A stretch of 64,000 nucleotides of DNA from Sorghum bicolor (taxonomy: Eukaryota > Streptophyta > Magnoliopsida > Poales > Poaceae). The DNA is taken from assembly GCF_000003195.3 (NCBI RefSeq), contig NC_012871.2, positions 51,002,183 to 51,066,182 of the forward strand, read 5' to 3'. A program made the translations under genes and the position numbers. This document shows positions 35,139 to 47,354 of this stretch, piece after piece. The notes beneath the pieces are model-generated. The model had not been told where the DNA came from, ran no database searches, and saw only the letters and a program-made list of their open reading frames with translations. Positions within the stretch are counted from its first letter, which is position 1. Each line of letters begins with the position of its first letter.

Positions 35139-35238
35139 NNNNNNNNNNNNNNNNNNNNNNNNNNNNNNNNNNNNNNNNNNNNNNNNNNNNNNNNNNNNNN
35201 NNNNNNNNNNNNNNNNNNNNNNNNNNNNNNNNNNNNNN
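35139..35238. other. Assembly gap (100 N)
   Basis: Exactly 100 undetermined bases, the usual placeholder for a gap of unknown length. Sequence on both sides is AT-rich and not obviously continuous. Confidence 0.99.
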
Positions 35239-35616
35239 TCCGCGCTGATATCTTTAAGCCTCTGTGACCAATATATATACACACACATGACCAAGTGGGA
35301 TATTGAGCCACCGTCTATCTAATCTCTATAACACCAAATCAGATATATTGATTTCATAGTGGTAAAAATTCTAATGAGAGTCATCAATAAGATTCTAATG
35401 ACAAGTTCCTCGTATTATATTATTCTCAAGCATTACATGGATTGATGATTCATTGGATAATTAATTGTGATTAAATTGAACAATTAATGATTATTCACGA
35501 AATTAATATTACATGTATTGTTTAGATACAAATAGGTCACCTAAGAGCAATATACTTAAACATATATATATTGCCCCAAATATATTTTACCTCTCCATGT
35601 ATGAAAATAACGTGGG

Positions 35617-38558
35617 TGTGACACCCTAAAATTTGTCTTTTGGAAATAAAGCTAAATTGATTCAATTATTGTATTTTTGGTGCTCATGAAACATAGGAAA
35701 ATAATATTTTCATTAAATTAAAAATTTATTATAGGATTTAGCAACATGGTTGTGCATTCATATTGGAGCATATGTTTTATTCAATGTGTGGTTTTGATCA
35801 AAGTCAAAATATTTTTAAATTGATTTGAAAACTGCTTTGAAAAGACTTTGAAATAAAAAGAAAAAAAAAGAAAAAAAAAGAGAACTTACCTGCTCTCGGC
35901 CTGGACCTGTGGCCGAGGCCCAGCTCCTTCCCAGCTCACAGCCCAGCAGCAGGCCAGGCCGCGCGCGCCGTGTCCCCTTGCGCTGGCCCAGTACGTCCCC
36001 AGGCGGCCCAGCTGGACCAGACCCGCGCCACCCCCTTCTCCTTCTCTCTGTCACCCGGCCCCCACGCCTTGAGTCGTTGACATCTGGGGCCCACACGTCA
36101 GCGACTCACCTTTCTTCTTCCTCAGGTCGTGGCCGAGTCGGTCTCTCCCTCTCTCGGTGAAAACCAAATCCCGCATAGGATGGGATTGCTTGCATTAGGA
36201 GATCTTCTCCAAGATCATTTAAGCCCCGTGCCCCCCTCTCGACCCTCTTTTCCATCTACAAAGCCCAGAGTTCGTCCCAGCCGCTCCTTCGGCGCAGTTC
36301 GGATCTCTCCGGCTAATGAACTCGCCACCGTTGAGGTCTTCGCCCTCTGCTGCTTTCAGAACACCGAAAACCCCTTGCCGAGCTTCGGGACGAGATGAAG
36401 AAGGTGTAGAGCTTCATCTCGTGTCCTCTGTCGCGCCCTACCGTTCCCTAACTATCGCCGAACACTGCAGGGGCCTTTCACCCGCCAACGCGCGCCGCCC
36501 GTCTCCTCCAAGCCCTCTCCGACCGTAAGAACGCCCTAGGTGAGTTCGGTATGAGATTCTCCTCCGCCAAGTGTATTTATTTTGATTTCTAGTGCTCGGT
36601 TTCGCGAAAACCATTGTCTCCAGTGAGGAGAACGCGTCTCCGGCCATGGCGCCGCCGCGGGCTCCTGAGCAACGTCGGCGATCTCCCTCTCTCTCCCTGG
36701 AAATCGCTCTGCGCCTTTCGATCCAAAATCAAGGGCCGAGATTAGAAGATACCCCTTCGGGGTATAAGTTGTTAAAGAGCCCCTGGAATCTTTAGATTTC
36801 AAACCCGCAGTCCTTTACGCCTTCGGAAAATACGCTTTGCTGTGTTGAAAACGTAAACCGCATCGGCTTGATTGAAAATACGTTTTCAATATTTACAAAA
36901 TTGCCACTGACTTTCTTTTGGCCATAAAATATCCATCTTAACTCCGTTTTTGTCCATTCAAATTCCGTTAGATTCATATTTACGAGCTCTACATGTTGGA
37001 AGTATTTATTCTCTGTTTTGAAACTTTTTAATTCTGCATTAGCATTTAATTAATTATTTCTCTATAGGAAATCTTGGAAAATGCATAACTTCTCCGTTTT
37101 AATTCCGATTTTCGTGAACTTTACGTTTGTGTGATCGTAGCGCTGCGTAGAATATTTTCATAAACTTTTATACTTGTTTTACCACTGTTTGGTGTAATGT
37201 TCTAATTATATCTTGTTTGCTTTGTGTATGATTGTCTCCATTGGATTGCGTGTTGTTGATTGATGTTTGGGAATAGACGGTGAGCCGTACGTTGGTGATC
37301 AAGACCAAACCTTTGAGGACCAGCAGGCTCAGGAGAGCTTTGATCAAGGTAAGTATAACTTGGGATCATCCTTGTTACCTATTCACTTATAACTACACAT
37401 ATATATCATATGCATGCTTTCATCTTGTCGACCTTAGCAAAATCATAGATGATTGTTACCTGGATTCCTTGCTACCTACTTGATATGCATTTGGAGTAGA
37501 TGTGCTAGTGCTTGATATAATCCATGATCTTGTAAGATGATTAATAGCTATGCAATGAACGTTAAAAGATGACAAATGACTATATGAGATCTTGTCTGTA
37601 AGTGATTACCGGGACAACAGTGCAACCATGAGGGCTATAATGGCTCTGGCTTTAGCTCAGTATGAAGACCTTTTCTAGCTTGTTAGAGGTTACCCGAAAG
37701 GGCGGAGGGGCTAAACCGACACGGATATAGTGCGAGCCCCTGTCCCTATGTGTATAGGCTGCGCGTCATTGTGCCATTTGGAAGGGGGTATCTATATATG
37801 CTCGCAAAGGAAACCTTACGGCCCTAACATGTTAGACAAACTTTTTAAAGGCTTCATAGTGATCCCTGCCGACCTCCCTAGGAAGGGGGTTAAGAGATTA
37901 GTTACCTCGGGCGAAAGGGTAAATCATGACTCATGGGTAAAGATGTACAACCTCTGCAGAGTGTTAAAAACTGGTATACTAGCCGTGCTCACGGTTATGA
38001 GCGGCCTTGGGGGGTCTTGCTGCGACGGCGATGAGCTTGTTAAGTTATTATGATCATTTGATTATCGTTTATGCTAAGAATTAATTATGCTTACACTTGA
38101 TCATGTGGTTAATGGATTATTTATGCTACCTTGAAATTTGTTATTCAATTATGAACATGCTATCTACTATTAAAAGCTAAATGCAATCAAACCAGTGTCA
38201 GCTATTTGAGCCTCATGAACCCTTGGTTATACTTGTTGAGTACGATATGTGCTCACTCTTGCAATTTCCCAACACCCCAGGTTATGCTAATGATGATGAT
38301 TGGAATGAGGACTATCGCTATGAGTATTAGGTTTGGAGTCAACCAGTCAACAGTGTCCCTGTGTGGAGCTTCCGTCGAGAGCGTTGTTTACTTTATGTTA
38401 TCATCTTTGTATGAGACTATGTGATATATTATATTCCGCTATGTAATGAACAGTGCAATGGTACATTTGAGATTTGTCTACTTATGTGTGCGACTGTTTC
38501 TGGGGCACATATGAGTCTTTTATGCATCCTATTTTATTCTTAAAATATGGGTGTGACA
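35617..38558 (+). repeat. 5' LTR of the LARD-like element
   Basis: 2942 bp. A GC-rich, pyrimidine-rich block (35885-36540) lies amid AT-rich sequence. A candidate spliced mini-ORF lies at 37277-37348 and 38281-38330. Only scattered differences from the 3' LTR are seen, so the insertion is young. Confidence 0.9.
37277..38330 (+). other. Candidate two-exon acidic mini-ORF inside the 5' LTR
   Basis: Exon 37277-37348 (acceptor GGGAATAG before it, donor CAAG|GTAAGT after it) encodes an acidic Gln-rich run GEPYVGDQDQTFEDQQAQES then FDQ. The downstream exon starts at 38281 after CACCCCAG and encodes YANDDDWNEDYRYEY followed by TAG (38328-38330). The 932-nt intron is phase 1 and splits a Gly codon (G|GT). 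The start codon is unresolved. Prediction only; I know of no assigned function. Confidence 0.4.
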
Positions 38559-40583
38559 AATTGGTATCAGAGCTTTGTTGACTGTCGGACGCAAGCCTAG
38601 TTAGAAATTGATCATCTTAAGGTTTTGAAATTGTTATAACATCCTTGCTCTACAAACCTTGGTATTTTCCTCTATTCTATATCTCTACCCTTGCTATTTC
38701 TCTCTACCTTGTTGCTTATTTTAAAAGTCCTTGCTCTCACCTTCACTCCTTGATTTGGGTTGCTTTTAGAACCTTCTCTTATCATCTTCTTGTGCCTTTT
38801 AAAGAGGAGTTTTAGGATCTTTACCCTTGCTATGAAGAGAACGATAGTATCGCAAGTTGAGTGAAGTGTGAACCTTCAATGCTTAATTGGTTTGTTATTA
38901 TGTTTATGTTTGATTTGGATATTTGTAATGAGTGTAATTATTTTGTGAGTTTTTTCACAATTTTATTTAGTTTATAGATCTAAGGTATAAGGATTAATGA
39001 AATAAGTAGTTGGGTTTGGCTATCTCTTGTTTCTATCCCTTGCTGAATTCTGGAGCAGTCTGCCATAATGCCGGTGTATCTCAAGTTCTGATCATGCAAA
39101 GTTTATCAAAGTTTTTTGGGAACAAATAAACTTCAAGATCTTTCCCTGACCGCAAGAATCACCCTAATAGCTATTATGGTTTGAAAGTTACAAAAATCAC
39201 AAAATGATACAGATGTGCTGTCAAGAATCTGGACCAGTTTTGGTTGCATAATGTGTAAGACAAATATAACTATAGAATTTGGAAAAGTGTTCTATATAAA
39301 GGTTGTAGAAAATTTTCTAAGCTTTCCAACAGTATAATCTGGGACTTATTTGGATAAGTAGAACCTGAGATATGATATTTTCAATTGGATGTTTCTGTTC
39401 TGTTTCAAAATCTGGACAGATCTGGTATTTCCTATTCTCAGCCAAGTTAAAGACAGAATCTGGGAAAACATGGTATACGAAAGTTGTAGAGGATTTCCTA
39501 AGCTTTTCAAAAATGTAAGGATCATCTCCAGAGGAGTTAAGTAGCTCGAGATATAATTTTTGGAAGTTACCACACCTTTGCTGAGACATTATCAGGAAGG
39601 ATATTATGTTTGGTTGTTTTACCTAAGCTTAAAGACAGAATCTAAGGAGGTCTTCTACAGGAAAGTTGTGGTGAATTTCATAAGCTTTCTAACGGTATAA
39701 GCTAATGCTCTATTGGATTAATAGAATAAGAGTTATGTCTAATTTACTACGCTGGTATTTTTCATGTCACGAGAAAATTTCAGGATACCTGTTCGATCTC
39801 TTGCACAATAAGCTCTTTGGGATGCCAGAAGTTCTCTATGTTAGTTAACTTGTCTGGAACACATGCAAGCTACCTTTCTTGTGTCCCCTAGTTGACCCTT
39901 TTAAGGGGGTAGCCCAATTAAAGGAGTTACAATGAGAAGGATTGGCTAGTGTTGGATCATATGTGAGGATCACAAGCGCTTGGTAAATTGGTTTTGATTC
40001 AAGATATCATCCCATTCAGAGAATATTAATGGAGATATATGTCATTGCTGATACTCATGGATTGAGAGTTATGTTATGAGGATCAGATGACACCAAAGTT
40101 TACGAAGTTATAATTGGGATGCGAGAGTGAAACAACTTGATTGTGAAAAAGGTACCAATAGTTGGAACTTAGTGATGAAAGTAACCTTGGATTAAGAGAC
40201 TTGGTACAAGCGAGTTTAAAAGACTATGATGTGTAGCGTCCAAAAAGGATAGGAGAACTAGCCCCTAGTATTCTCCAATCAATCTCATCTTAAGGGGGGT
40301 AGTACCATGATATCACAAGAGGAGGCATATCCATGCTAAGCTACCATGTCTTTGAGTCGTATAAATCAAAAAGTTGGAATTCAAGACGGACTTTGATCAA
40401 TGATGGATAATAAACATCCTATGGAAACTTTGTTCATAAGTTATGATCCCGAGACATAAGTGTTTGCAGTTGGAATGCAAGTTGTGAAGTTGAAATAGTG
40501 ATCAAAATCTTTTCCTGTTTCTCTTTTGGAATCCGTGCTCTTCCGAATCTCGAGGACGAGATTCATTTTAAGGGGGGTAGATT
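38559..40583 (+). other. Non-coding interior of the LARD-like element
   Basis: AT-rich with frequent stops in all frames. Loose internal repetition is visible: CTAAGCTTTCCAACAGTATAA-type segments near 39318, 39496 and 39678. No retroviral domain is recognisable. It ends in the purine tract before 40584. Confidence 0.7.
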
Positions 40584-43525
40584 TGTGACACCCTAAAATT
40601 TGTCCTTTGGAAATAAAGCTAAATTGATTTAATTATTGTATTTTTGGTGCTCATGAAACATAGGAAAATAATATTTTCATTAAATTAAAAATTTATTATA
40701 GGATTTAGCAACATGGTTGTGCGTTCATATTGGAGCATATGTTTTATTCAATGTGTGGTTTTGATCAAAGTCAAAATATTTTCAAATTGATTTGAAAACT
40801 GCTTTGAAAAGACTTTGAAATAAAAAGAAACAAAAAAAGAAAAAAAGAGAACTTACCTGCTCTCGGCCTGGACCTGTGGCCGAGGCCCAGCTCCTTCCCA
40901 GCTCACAGCCCAGCAGCAGGCCAGGCCGCGCGCGCCCTGTCCCCTTGCGCCGGCCCAGTACGTCCCCAGGCGGCCCAGCTGGACCAGACCCGTGCCACCC
41001 CCTTCTCCTTCTCTCTGTCACCCGGCCCCCACGCCTTGAGTCGTTGACATCTGGGGCCCGCACGTCAGCGACTCACCTTTCTTCTTCCTCAGGTCGTAGC
41101 CGAGTCGGTCTCTCCCTCTGTCGGTGAAACCAAATCCCGCATAGGATGGGATTGCTTGCATTAGGAGATCTTCTCCAAGATCATTTAAGCCCCGTGCCCC
41201 CCTCTCGACCCTCTTTTCCATCTACAAAGCCCAGAGTTCGTCCCAGCCGCTCCTTCGGCGCAGTTCGGATCTCTCCGGCTAATGAACTCGCCGCCGTTGA
41301 GGTCTTCGCCCTCTGCTGCTTTCAGAACACCGAAAACCCCTTGCCGAGCTTCGGGACGAGATGAAGAAGGTGTAGAGCTTCATCTCGTGTCCTCTGTCGC
41401 GCCCTACCGTTCCCTAACTATCGCCGAACACTGCAGGGGCCTTTCACCCGCCAACGCGCGCCGCCCGTCTCCTCCAAGCCCTCTCCGACCGTAAGAACGC
41501 CCTAGGTGAGTTCGGTATGAGATTCTCCTCCGCCAAGTGTATTTATTTTGATTTCTAGTGCTCGGTTTCGCGAAAACCATTGTCTCCAGTGAGGAGAACG
41601 CGTCTCCGGCCATGGCGCCGCCGCGGGCTCCTGAGCAACGTCGGCGATCTCCCTCTCTCTCTCCCTGGAAATCGCTCTGCGCCTTTCGATCCAAAATCAA
41701 GGGCCGAGATTAGAAGATACCCCTTCGGGGTATAAGTTGTTAAAGAGCCCCTGGAATCTTTAGATTTCAAACCCGCAGTCCTTTACGCCTTCGGAAAATA
41801 CGCTTTGCTGTGTTGAAAACGTAAACCGCATCGGCTTGATTGAAAATACGTTTTCAATATTTACAAAATTGCCACTGACTTTCTTTTGGCCATAAAATAT
41901 CCATCTTAACTCCGTTTTTGTCCATTCAAATTCCGTTAGATTCATATTTACGAGCTCTACATGTTGGAAGTATTTATTCTCTGTTTTGAAACTTTTTAAT
42001 TCTGCATTAGCATTTAATTAATTATTTCTCTATAGGAAATCTTGGAAAATGCATAACTTCTCCGTTTTAATTCCGATTTTCGTGAACTTTACGTTTGTGT
42101 GATCGTAGCGCTGCGTAGAATATTTTCATAAACTTTTATACTTGTTTTACCACTGTTTGGTGTAATGTTCTAATTATATCTTGTTTGCTTTGTGTATGAT
42201 TGTCTCCATTGGATTGCGTGTTGTTGATTGATGTTTGGGAATAGACGGTGAGCCGTACGTTGGTGATCAAGACCAAACCTTTGAGGACCAGCAGGCTCAG
42301 GAGAGCTTTGATCAAGGTAAGTATAACTTGGGATCATCCTTGTTACCTATTCACTTATAACTACACATATATATCATATGCATGCTTTCATCTTGTCGAC
42401 CTTAGCAAAATCATAGATGATTGTTACCTGGATTCCTTGCTACCTACTTGATATGCATTTGGAGTAGATGTGCTAGTGCTTGATATAATCCATGATCTTG
42501 TAAGATGATTAATAGCTATGCAATGAACGTTAAAAGATGACAAATGACTATATGAGATCTTGTCTGTAAGTGATTACCGGGACAACAGTGCAACCATGAG
42601 GGCTATAATGGCTCTGGCTTTAGCTCAGTATGAAGACCTTTTCTAGCTTGTTAGAGGTTACCCGAAAGGGCGGAGGGGCTAAACCGACATGGATATAGTG
42701 CGAGCCCCTGTCCCTATGTGTATAGGCTGCGCGTCATTGTGCCATTTGGAAGGGGGTATCTATATATGCTCGCAAAGGAAACCTTACGGCCCTAACATGT
42801 TAGACAAACTTTTTAAAGGCTTCATAGTGATCCCTGCCGACCTCCCTAGGAAGGGGGTTAAGAGATTAGCTACCTCGGGCGAAAGGGTAAATCATGACTC
42901 ATGGGTAAAGATGTACAACCTCTGCAGAGTGTTAAAAACTGGTATACTAGCCGTGCTCACGGTTATGAGCGGCCTTGGGGGTTCTTGCTGCGACGGCGAT
43001 GAGCTTGTTAAGTTATTATGATCATTTGATTATCGTTTATGCTAAGAATTAATTATGCTTACACTTGATCATGTGGTTAATGGATTATTTATGCTACCTT
43101 GAAATTTGCTATTCAATTATGAACATGCTATCTACTATTAAAAGCTAAATGCAGTCAAACCAATGTCAGCTATTTGAGCCTCATGAACCCCTGGTTATAC
43201 TTATTGAGTACGATATGTGCTCACTCTTGCAATTTCCCAACACCCCAGGTTATGCTAATGACGATGATTGGAATGAGGACTATCGCTATGAGTATTAGGT
43301 TTGGAGTCAACCAGTCAACAGTGTCCCTGTGTGGAGCTTCCGTCGAGAGCGTTGTTTACTTTATGTTATCATCTTTGTATGAGACTATGTGATATATTAT
43401 ATTCCGCTATGTAATGAACAGTGCAATGGTACATTTGAGATTTGTCTACTTATGTGTGCGACTGTTTCTGGGGCACATATGAGTCTTTTATGCATCCTAT
43501 TTTGTTTAAAATATGGGTGTGACAG
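40584..43525 (+). repeat. 3' LTR of the LARD-like element
   Basis: 2942 bp, collinear with the 5' LTR at an offset of 4968 over most of its length. The candidate mini-ORF exons recur at 42245-42316 and 43249-43298. Confidence 0.9.
42245..43298 (+). other. Second copy of the acidic mini-ORF, in the 3' LTR
   Basis: Exons 42245-42316 and 43249-43298. Splice signals and reading frame are the same as in the 5' LTR copy. The one coding difference I see is GAT to GAC in the DDDW run, which is synonymous. Confidence 0.4.
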
Positions 43526-43530
43526 TGGGA

Positions 43531-44280
43531 AATAAACATGTTACAACAAAACAAAAGTTCTTATCTTGACCCACATTTCATAGAAATTGAATGCAATTAA
43601 TTTTAGAGTTGAAAACTTTCGGGAGAATCTTCTCCTAGAGAACAACCTAGTCTAACATTATATTGTACTATTTTACCCTCTATGAGTTTTATCTCACAAT
43701 GGTTTCTTATAAAATGTTTTTAACGAGACAATATAAATACAAGAATATATGACATATCTACTATTTTCCTCACCAAGAACTTTGAAGGGGATATTCAAGG
43801 CATATTATTTCATTATTTTTGTCCCTATGGGTTTTTGAAAAGGTATCAAAGACATACTATTCATCCTCATATTTTTCCCATAGGCTTATGGATTTTTCCT
43901 TTTCAAGGTTGTTTTGTATATACCATTTTCTCCTTATTTTTCCACTAGGATTTAAAGGTATTTTAGTGGCATATCAATACTTCAATTTCTCATGATATTT
44001 TTACAATTGTTTTTAGAGAAGTTATAAACATAATCAGAAGATGGTCGAATGAAGATTACAATGAGTAAATTGATCAAGGGGGAGTGTTAGAAATAGATAA
44101 CTAGTGATCAGTAGTGATGTGATAGTATATAAATGATGATGTCATACTAGGCCTTTCGAGGAGGAGCATATGTCGTTCCAAAAAAGGCATGAACTTGTCC
44201 CTTGAATGACACTTAATCAATATAATCATTAGTTCCTTTGTTAATTATCTTTGTTCTATTGATGCTCCCTGCGTTCTAAT
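43531..44280 (+). mobile_element. Relic of a Copia 3' region and LTR
   Basis: AT-rich sequence ending in the Copia-type junction AAGGGGGAGTGTTAGAAATAG (about 44078). LTR-like sequence then continues toward about 44275. No partner LTR is seen. The LARD-like element appears to have inserted into this older element. Confidence 0.4.
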
Positions 44281-44985
44281 CTTAGGGCCTGTGTGGATCA
44301 AATTCTTACAGTGAGATTTTAGATTCTAAATATTGAATGTAGAATCTTGATTCTAGATACAAATTAGAGAAGTTTTGATCTCATTCTCATGTTTTACCTC
44401 TTTCTCATTTTTTATTACAATGTTCAAACATGCCTTAATGATCAACCACTTAGAATGAAGAATCATGACTTGAAATGCCGGTTCAATGGACGACCATCTT
44501 AATAGTAACATGAATATAACAGTGACAACCATGCTTTATAGCCTTAAGTTGATATCATATGTCTAGTAGCAAGCTAGTAATGTGTAACAGTCTAAACACA
44601 TCCCTCCATCTCAAATTAATTAAAACAACTTCAAGAATTGTCAAAGTGAAATTAGTTTGAGTTTGACCACAAATTTATTAAAAAAGAGCACAAATATTGA
44701 TGACATCAAATTAGTATCACTAGATACGTCACAAAACATATTTTTCATAATATATTTATTTGTTCTCATAAATGCTATTATCTTTTCATATCTATAGTTG
44801 ATAAATCTAAAAGAATTTCACTTAACTAGGATGATTCTAAGAAAGAGTACATTCATATAAACATTTATAACTGGTCTCGCAAAAAAAATATAAACATCAT
44901 AGTTTAGTTCACCTTTCCAGCTGTCACATAAAACAGACAAAGAAGCATAAAAAGCTAGCTCCATGCTCAGCCTGTCAGCCATGGA
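44281..44985. other. AT-rich intergenic sequence with degraded MITE-like ends
   Basis: AGGGCCTGTGTGGATC at about 44284 resembles a GGGCCTGTTTGG-type MITE end, and CATCCCTCCATCTCAAATTA near 44599 resembles a decayed Stowaway end. Neither has a clear partner. It includes the 3' flank of the carboxylesterase gene. Confidence 0.3.
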
Positions 44986-45000
44986 ATGGAAGCTAGGCAG

Positions 45001-46020
45001 CTAGCCGCCATGGACGAACCCCCTAATGACGTGGATCAGCTGGTCGGAAGCTTCACCGCACGGGTCGAAGGTGAAGAACCCGTGGTCCTTGCCTCTGAAC
45101 ACGACGAGCTCGACCGGCTTCGCCATCGCCGTCAACCTAGCGGCATAATCCTGTATGCGGTCGTGCAGCACGTCCAGGTCCGGGTCCACGACGAGCACCG
45201 GCGGGAAGGCGACGTCGTCCAGCGGGTCGCTGTCCGGCCCGAACGGGTTGGCCGCCGTGTGGTCCCTGGTCGCGCCGACGGGCAGCGCCATGCGCCACAT
45301 CTGCTCCAACAGCTTTGTGCTAACGAATTGATGGCCATCAAGGCCGGCCGTCTCGGACGCCGTTCTCTCCTCGGCGGCGAAGTAGGGCCAGAGCAGGACG
45401 CACCCGGCGAGCCGGACGACGGGGTTGTGGTCGAGGGCCAGCTGCCCCCTGCCGTACCGGACGGCGACGTGGTGCGCGATGTTGCCGCCGGCCGAGTCGC
45501 CGCAGACGAACACCCTGCCCAGGTCGGCCGAGTCGGCGAGCCACGGGTCGGCCTCGGCCTGGGCGCGCAGCCACGACAGGACGGCCTCGGCGTCGCGGTG
45601 CGCCGCGGGGAGGCGGTGCTCGGGCGCCAGGCGGTAGTCGGCGGAGAGCACGAGCGCCGGGAGCTCGGCGGCGAGGCGGAGCGCGCCGGCGTGGAAGTGG
45701 GGCAGCTCGAAGCTGCAGAGGCAGAAGCCGCCGCCGTGGAAGTAGACGAGCACCGGCAGCTTGTCGTTGGCCGTCGTCGTCGTCGTGTCGCCGTGGGTGG
45801 GCCTGTACATGCGGAGGCGGAGCGCGTGTGCGGCGTCGTAGACGACGTCTTTCCACTGGACGGGCAGGTTGGACGGCACCTCGCCCTGGAGAGGGAGCGC
45901 GGAGTAGTCCGCGGAGCGCGTCACGGTGCCGTCGCTAAGGAGCTGCACGATGCCGAGGCAGTCGTCCACGACGTGCGGCGCCGTGGCTGAGACCGCCGAC
46001 ACGGGCGAGGACGACGACAT
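45001..46020 (-). CDS. Plant carboxylesterase (CXE), alpha/beta-hydrolase fold-3 family
   Basis: A 339-residue single-exon protein of the HSL-like/GID1-related carboxylesterase family, which hydrolyses ester substrates; no signal peptide is seen, so it is probably cytosolic. The oxyanion-hole motif HGGG is at 95-98 (VYFHGGGFC). The nucleophile is Ser176 in GDSAGG. The family-consistent catalytic Asp is Asp283 (DVLHDR) and His is His313 (KDHGFF), so all catalytic residues are kept. DYRLAPEHRLPAA at 128-140 is a family hallmark. With a full Ser-Asp-His triad it is an esterase rather than a GID1 gibberellin receptor, in which the His is lost. Length and start (ATG 46020) fit the family. It is strongly GC-rich, as many grass single-exon genes are. 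The substrate is unknown. Confidence 0.93.
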   Translation of the reverse strand: MSSSSPVSAVSATAPHVVDDCLGIVQLLSDGTVTRSADYSALPLQGEVPSNLPVQWKDVVYDAAHALRLRMYRPTHGDTTTTTANDKLPVLVYFHGGGFCLCSFELPHFHAGALRLAAELPALVLSADYRLAPEHRLPAAHRDAEAVLSWLRAQAEADPWLADSADLGRVFVCGDSAGGNIAHHVAVRYGRGQLALDHNPVVRLAGCVLLWPYFAAEERTASETAGLDGHQFVSTKLLEQMWRMALPVGATRDHTAANPFGPDSDPLDDVAFPPVLVVDPDLDVLHDRIQDYAARLTAMAKPVELVVFRGKDHGFFTFDPCGEASDQLIHVIRGFVHGG

Positions 46021-46558
46021 AGCAGGCGCAGCGCAACTGGGGACTTGTCAGAGAGGCAGTAGCTCAATAGCTAGCACTAGCGGTAGCTCTCTGAAGCAAT
46101 TGCGGATCCTTATCATGGCTTGTTTAACTATAAAAATTTTCAAGATTTCCTCTCAATATTTGGATGCATATACGAGAATGACACGAATCTTGGACGCATA
46201 TATGTGAATGACGAGTGACAGTGCGAGTGACGAGGACGACAAGGCGACAAGCTCGCCTCACTGTAGTGCAGAGATAAGCTTGAGGTTGTGCTCAATGTTG
46301 GTCCCTGGGTGTCCTCTCAGACACACAGTCAGACGTGTACGGTAGCGTCGGCTCTGCAATGAACATGTGCAGGGCCAACCGCCATTCGTTATGGGAAAAC
46401 GTGGGAATAAAATTCGACCGCCCGGTTCAATCTTTCTAGTTTCTACTATGCGACAGCATCAGCATGGACTCCTCAGTCCTCTGTCCCTTCTGCCTGGTGG
46501 CTGCAACTGCACCCCTCCGTAGCTGCTGTTGACTCTACTGAAATCTGTTCACGCTTCA
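46021..46558. other. 5' flank of the carboxylesterase gene
   Basis: Upstream region on the minus strand. TTGGATGCATATACGAGAATGAC and TTGGACGCATATATGTGAATGAC-type near-repeats occur at about 46159 and 46191. No confident TATA box or other gene is seen. Confidence 0.35.
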
Positions 46559-46904
46559 GGCCCTGTTTAGTTCCCCTCTAGAAAATTTTTCATCCATCCC
46601 ATCAAATCTTTGGACACATGCATGAAATATTAAATATAGATAAAAAAATAAACTAATTACACAGTTTGGTTGAAAATCACGAGACGAATCTTTTAAGTCT
46701 AGTTAGTCTATGATTAGTCTTAAGTGCTACAGTAACCCGCATGTGCTAATGACAAATTAATTATGCTTAATAGATTTGTCTTGCAGTTTCCAAACGAGTT
46801 ATGTAATTTGTTTTTTTATTAGTTTCTAAAAACCTCTCCCGACATCCTTCCGACACATCCGATGTGACACCCAAAAATTTTTCATTCCCAATCTAAACAG
46901 GGCC
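46559..46904. mobile_element. MITE with GGCCCTGTTTAG / CTAAACAGGGCC ends
   Basis: 346 bp with perfect 12-bp terminal inverted repeats. The interior GAGACGAATCTTTTAAGTCTA and GCTACAGTAACC segments are typical of an abundant grass MITE family. It is the first of three related copies upstream of the carboxylesterase. Confidence 0.8.
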
Positions 46905-46930
46905 TCCGTCTATTTGCATTGCTTATGGCA

Positions 46931-47240
46931 GGCCTTGTCTAGTTTCTCTCTCTTGAGTTTATTTACTTCGAATGTTTGACACATGTATGGAGTATTAATA
47001 TAAACTAAAAAATAACTAATTACATAGATTATGACTATTATGTGAGACGAATCTTTTAAGTCTGATTAGTCCATAATTTAATAATATGGTGCTACAGTAT
47101 AACTACAATAACATATGTGCTAATGACGGACTAATTAGGCTTAATAAATTCATTTCATAGAGTATTATTACTATTCAAACACTCGATGTGACACCCCCAC
47201 GTCACATCCCAAAACTTTACCTCTTGAATTTAAACAGGAT
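46931..47240. mobile_element. Second, diverged copy of the same MITE family
   Basis: Starts GGCCTTGTCTAGTTTC and ends TTTAAACAGGATC. It shares GAGACGAATCTTTTAAGTCT and GTGCTACAGT with the neighbour in the same orientation, but its ends are decayed. Confidence 0.65.
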
Positions 47241-47354
47241 CATGGTATATGTAGACCAAAATGAATTAAAATATGTAATCTGAAAGTGAAGGTGAAAAAC
47301 CACAGAACTATCAGTCTTTTCTATTGTGTGAATAAAAGGAGGTCAGAGAATTCA

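Larger units (their letters stand above)
35617..43525 (+). mobile_element. Non-autonomous Ty3/gypsy-type LTR retrotransposon (LARD-like)
   Basis: LTRs 35617-38558 and 40584-43525 (2942 bp each by these ends) begin TGTGACACCCTAAAATTTG and end GGGTGTGACA. TSD GTGGG lies at 35612-35616 and 43526-43530. PBS TGGTATCAGAGC starts at 38562. The interior is only ~2 kb and ends with CTCGAGGACGAGATTC and a purine tract AAGGGGGGTAGA, as in gypsy chromoviral families. No gag or pol domain is visible, so movement would need proteins in trans. Confidence 0.9.

Noticed and set aside
35815..36530. Proline/Ser/Arg-rich frames in the GC-rich part of the gypsy LTR
   Set aside because: Several frames on both strands are open just because of composition. 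They recur in the second LTR and have no recognisable domain.
44986..45990. 334-codon open frame on the plus strand
   Set aside because: It is antisense to the carboxylesterase gene. Its Arg/Gly/Val-rich composition is the usual shadow of a very GC-rich gene, and the minus strand has all catalytic motifs.
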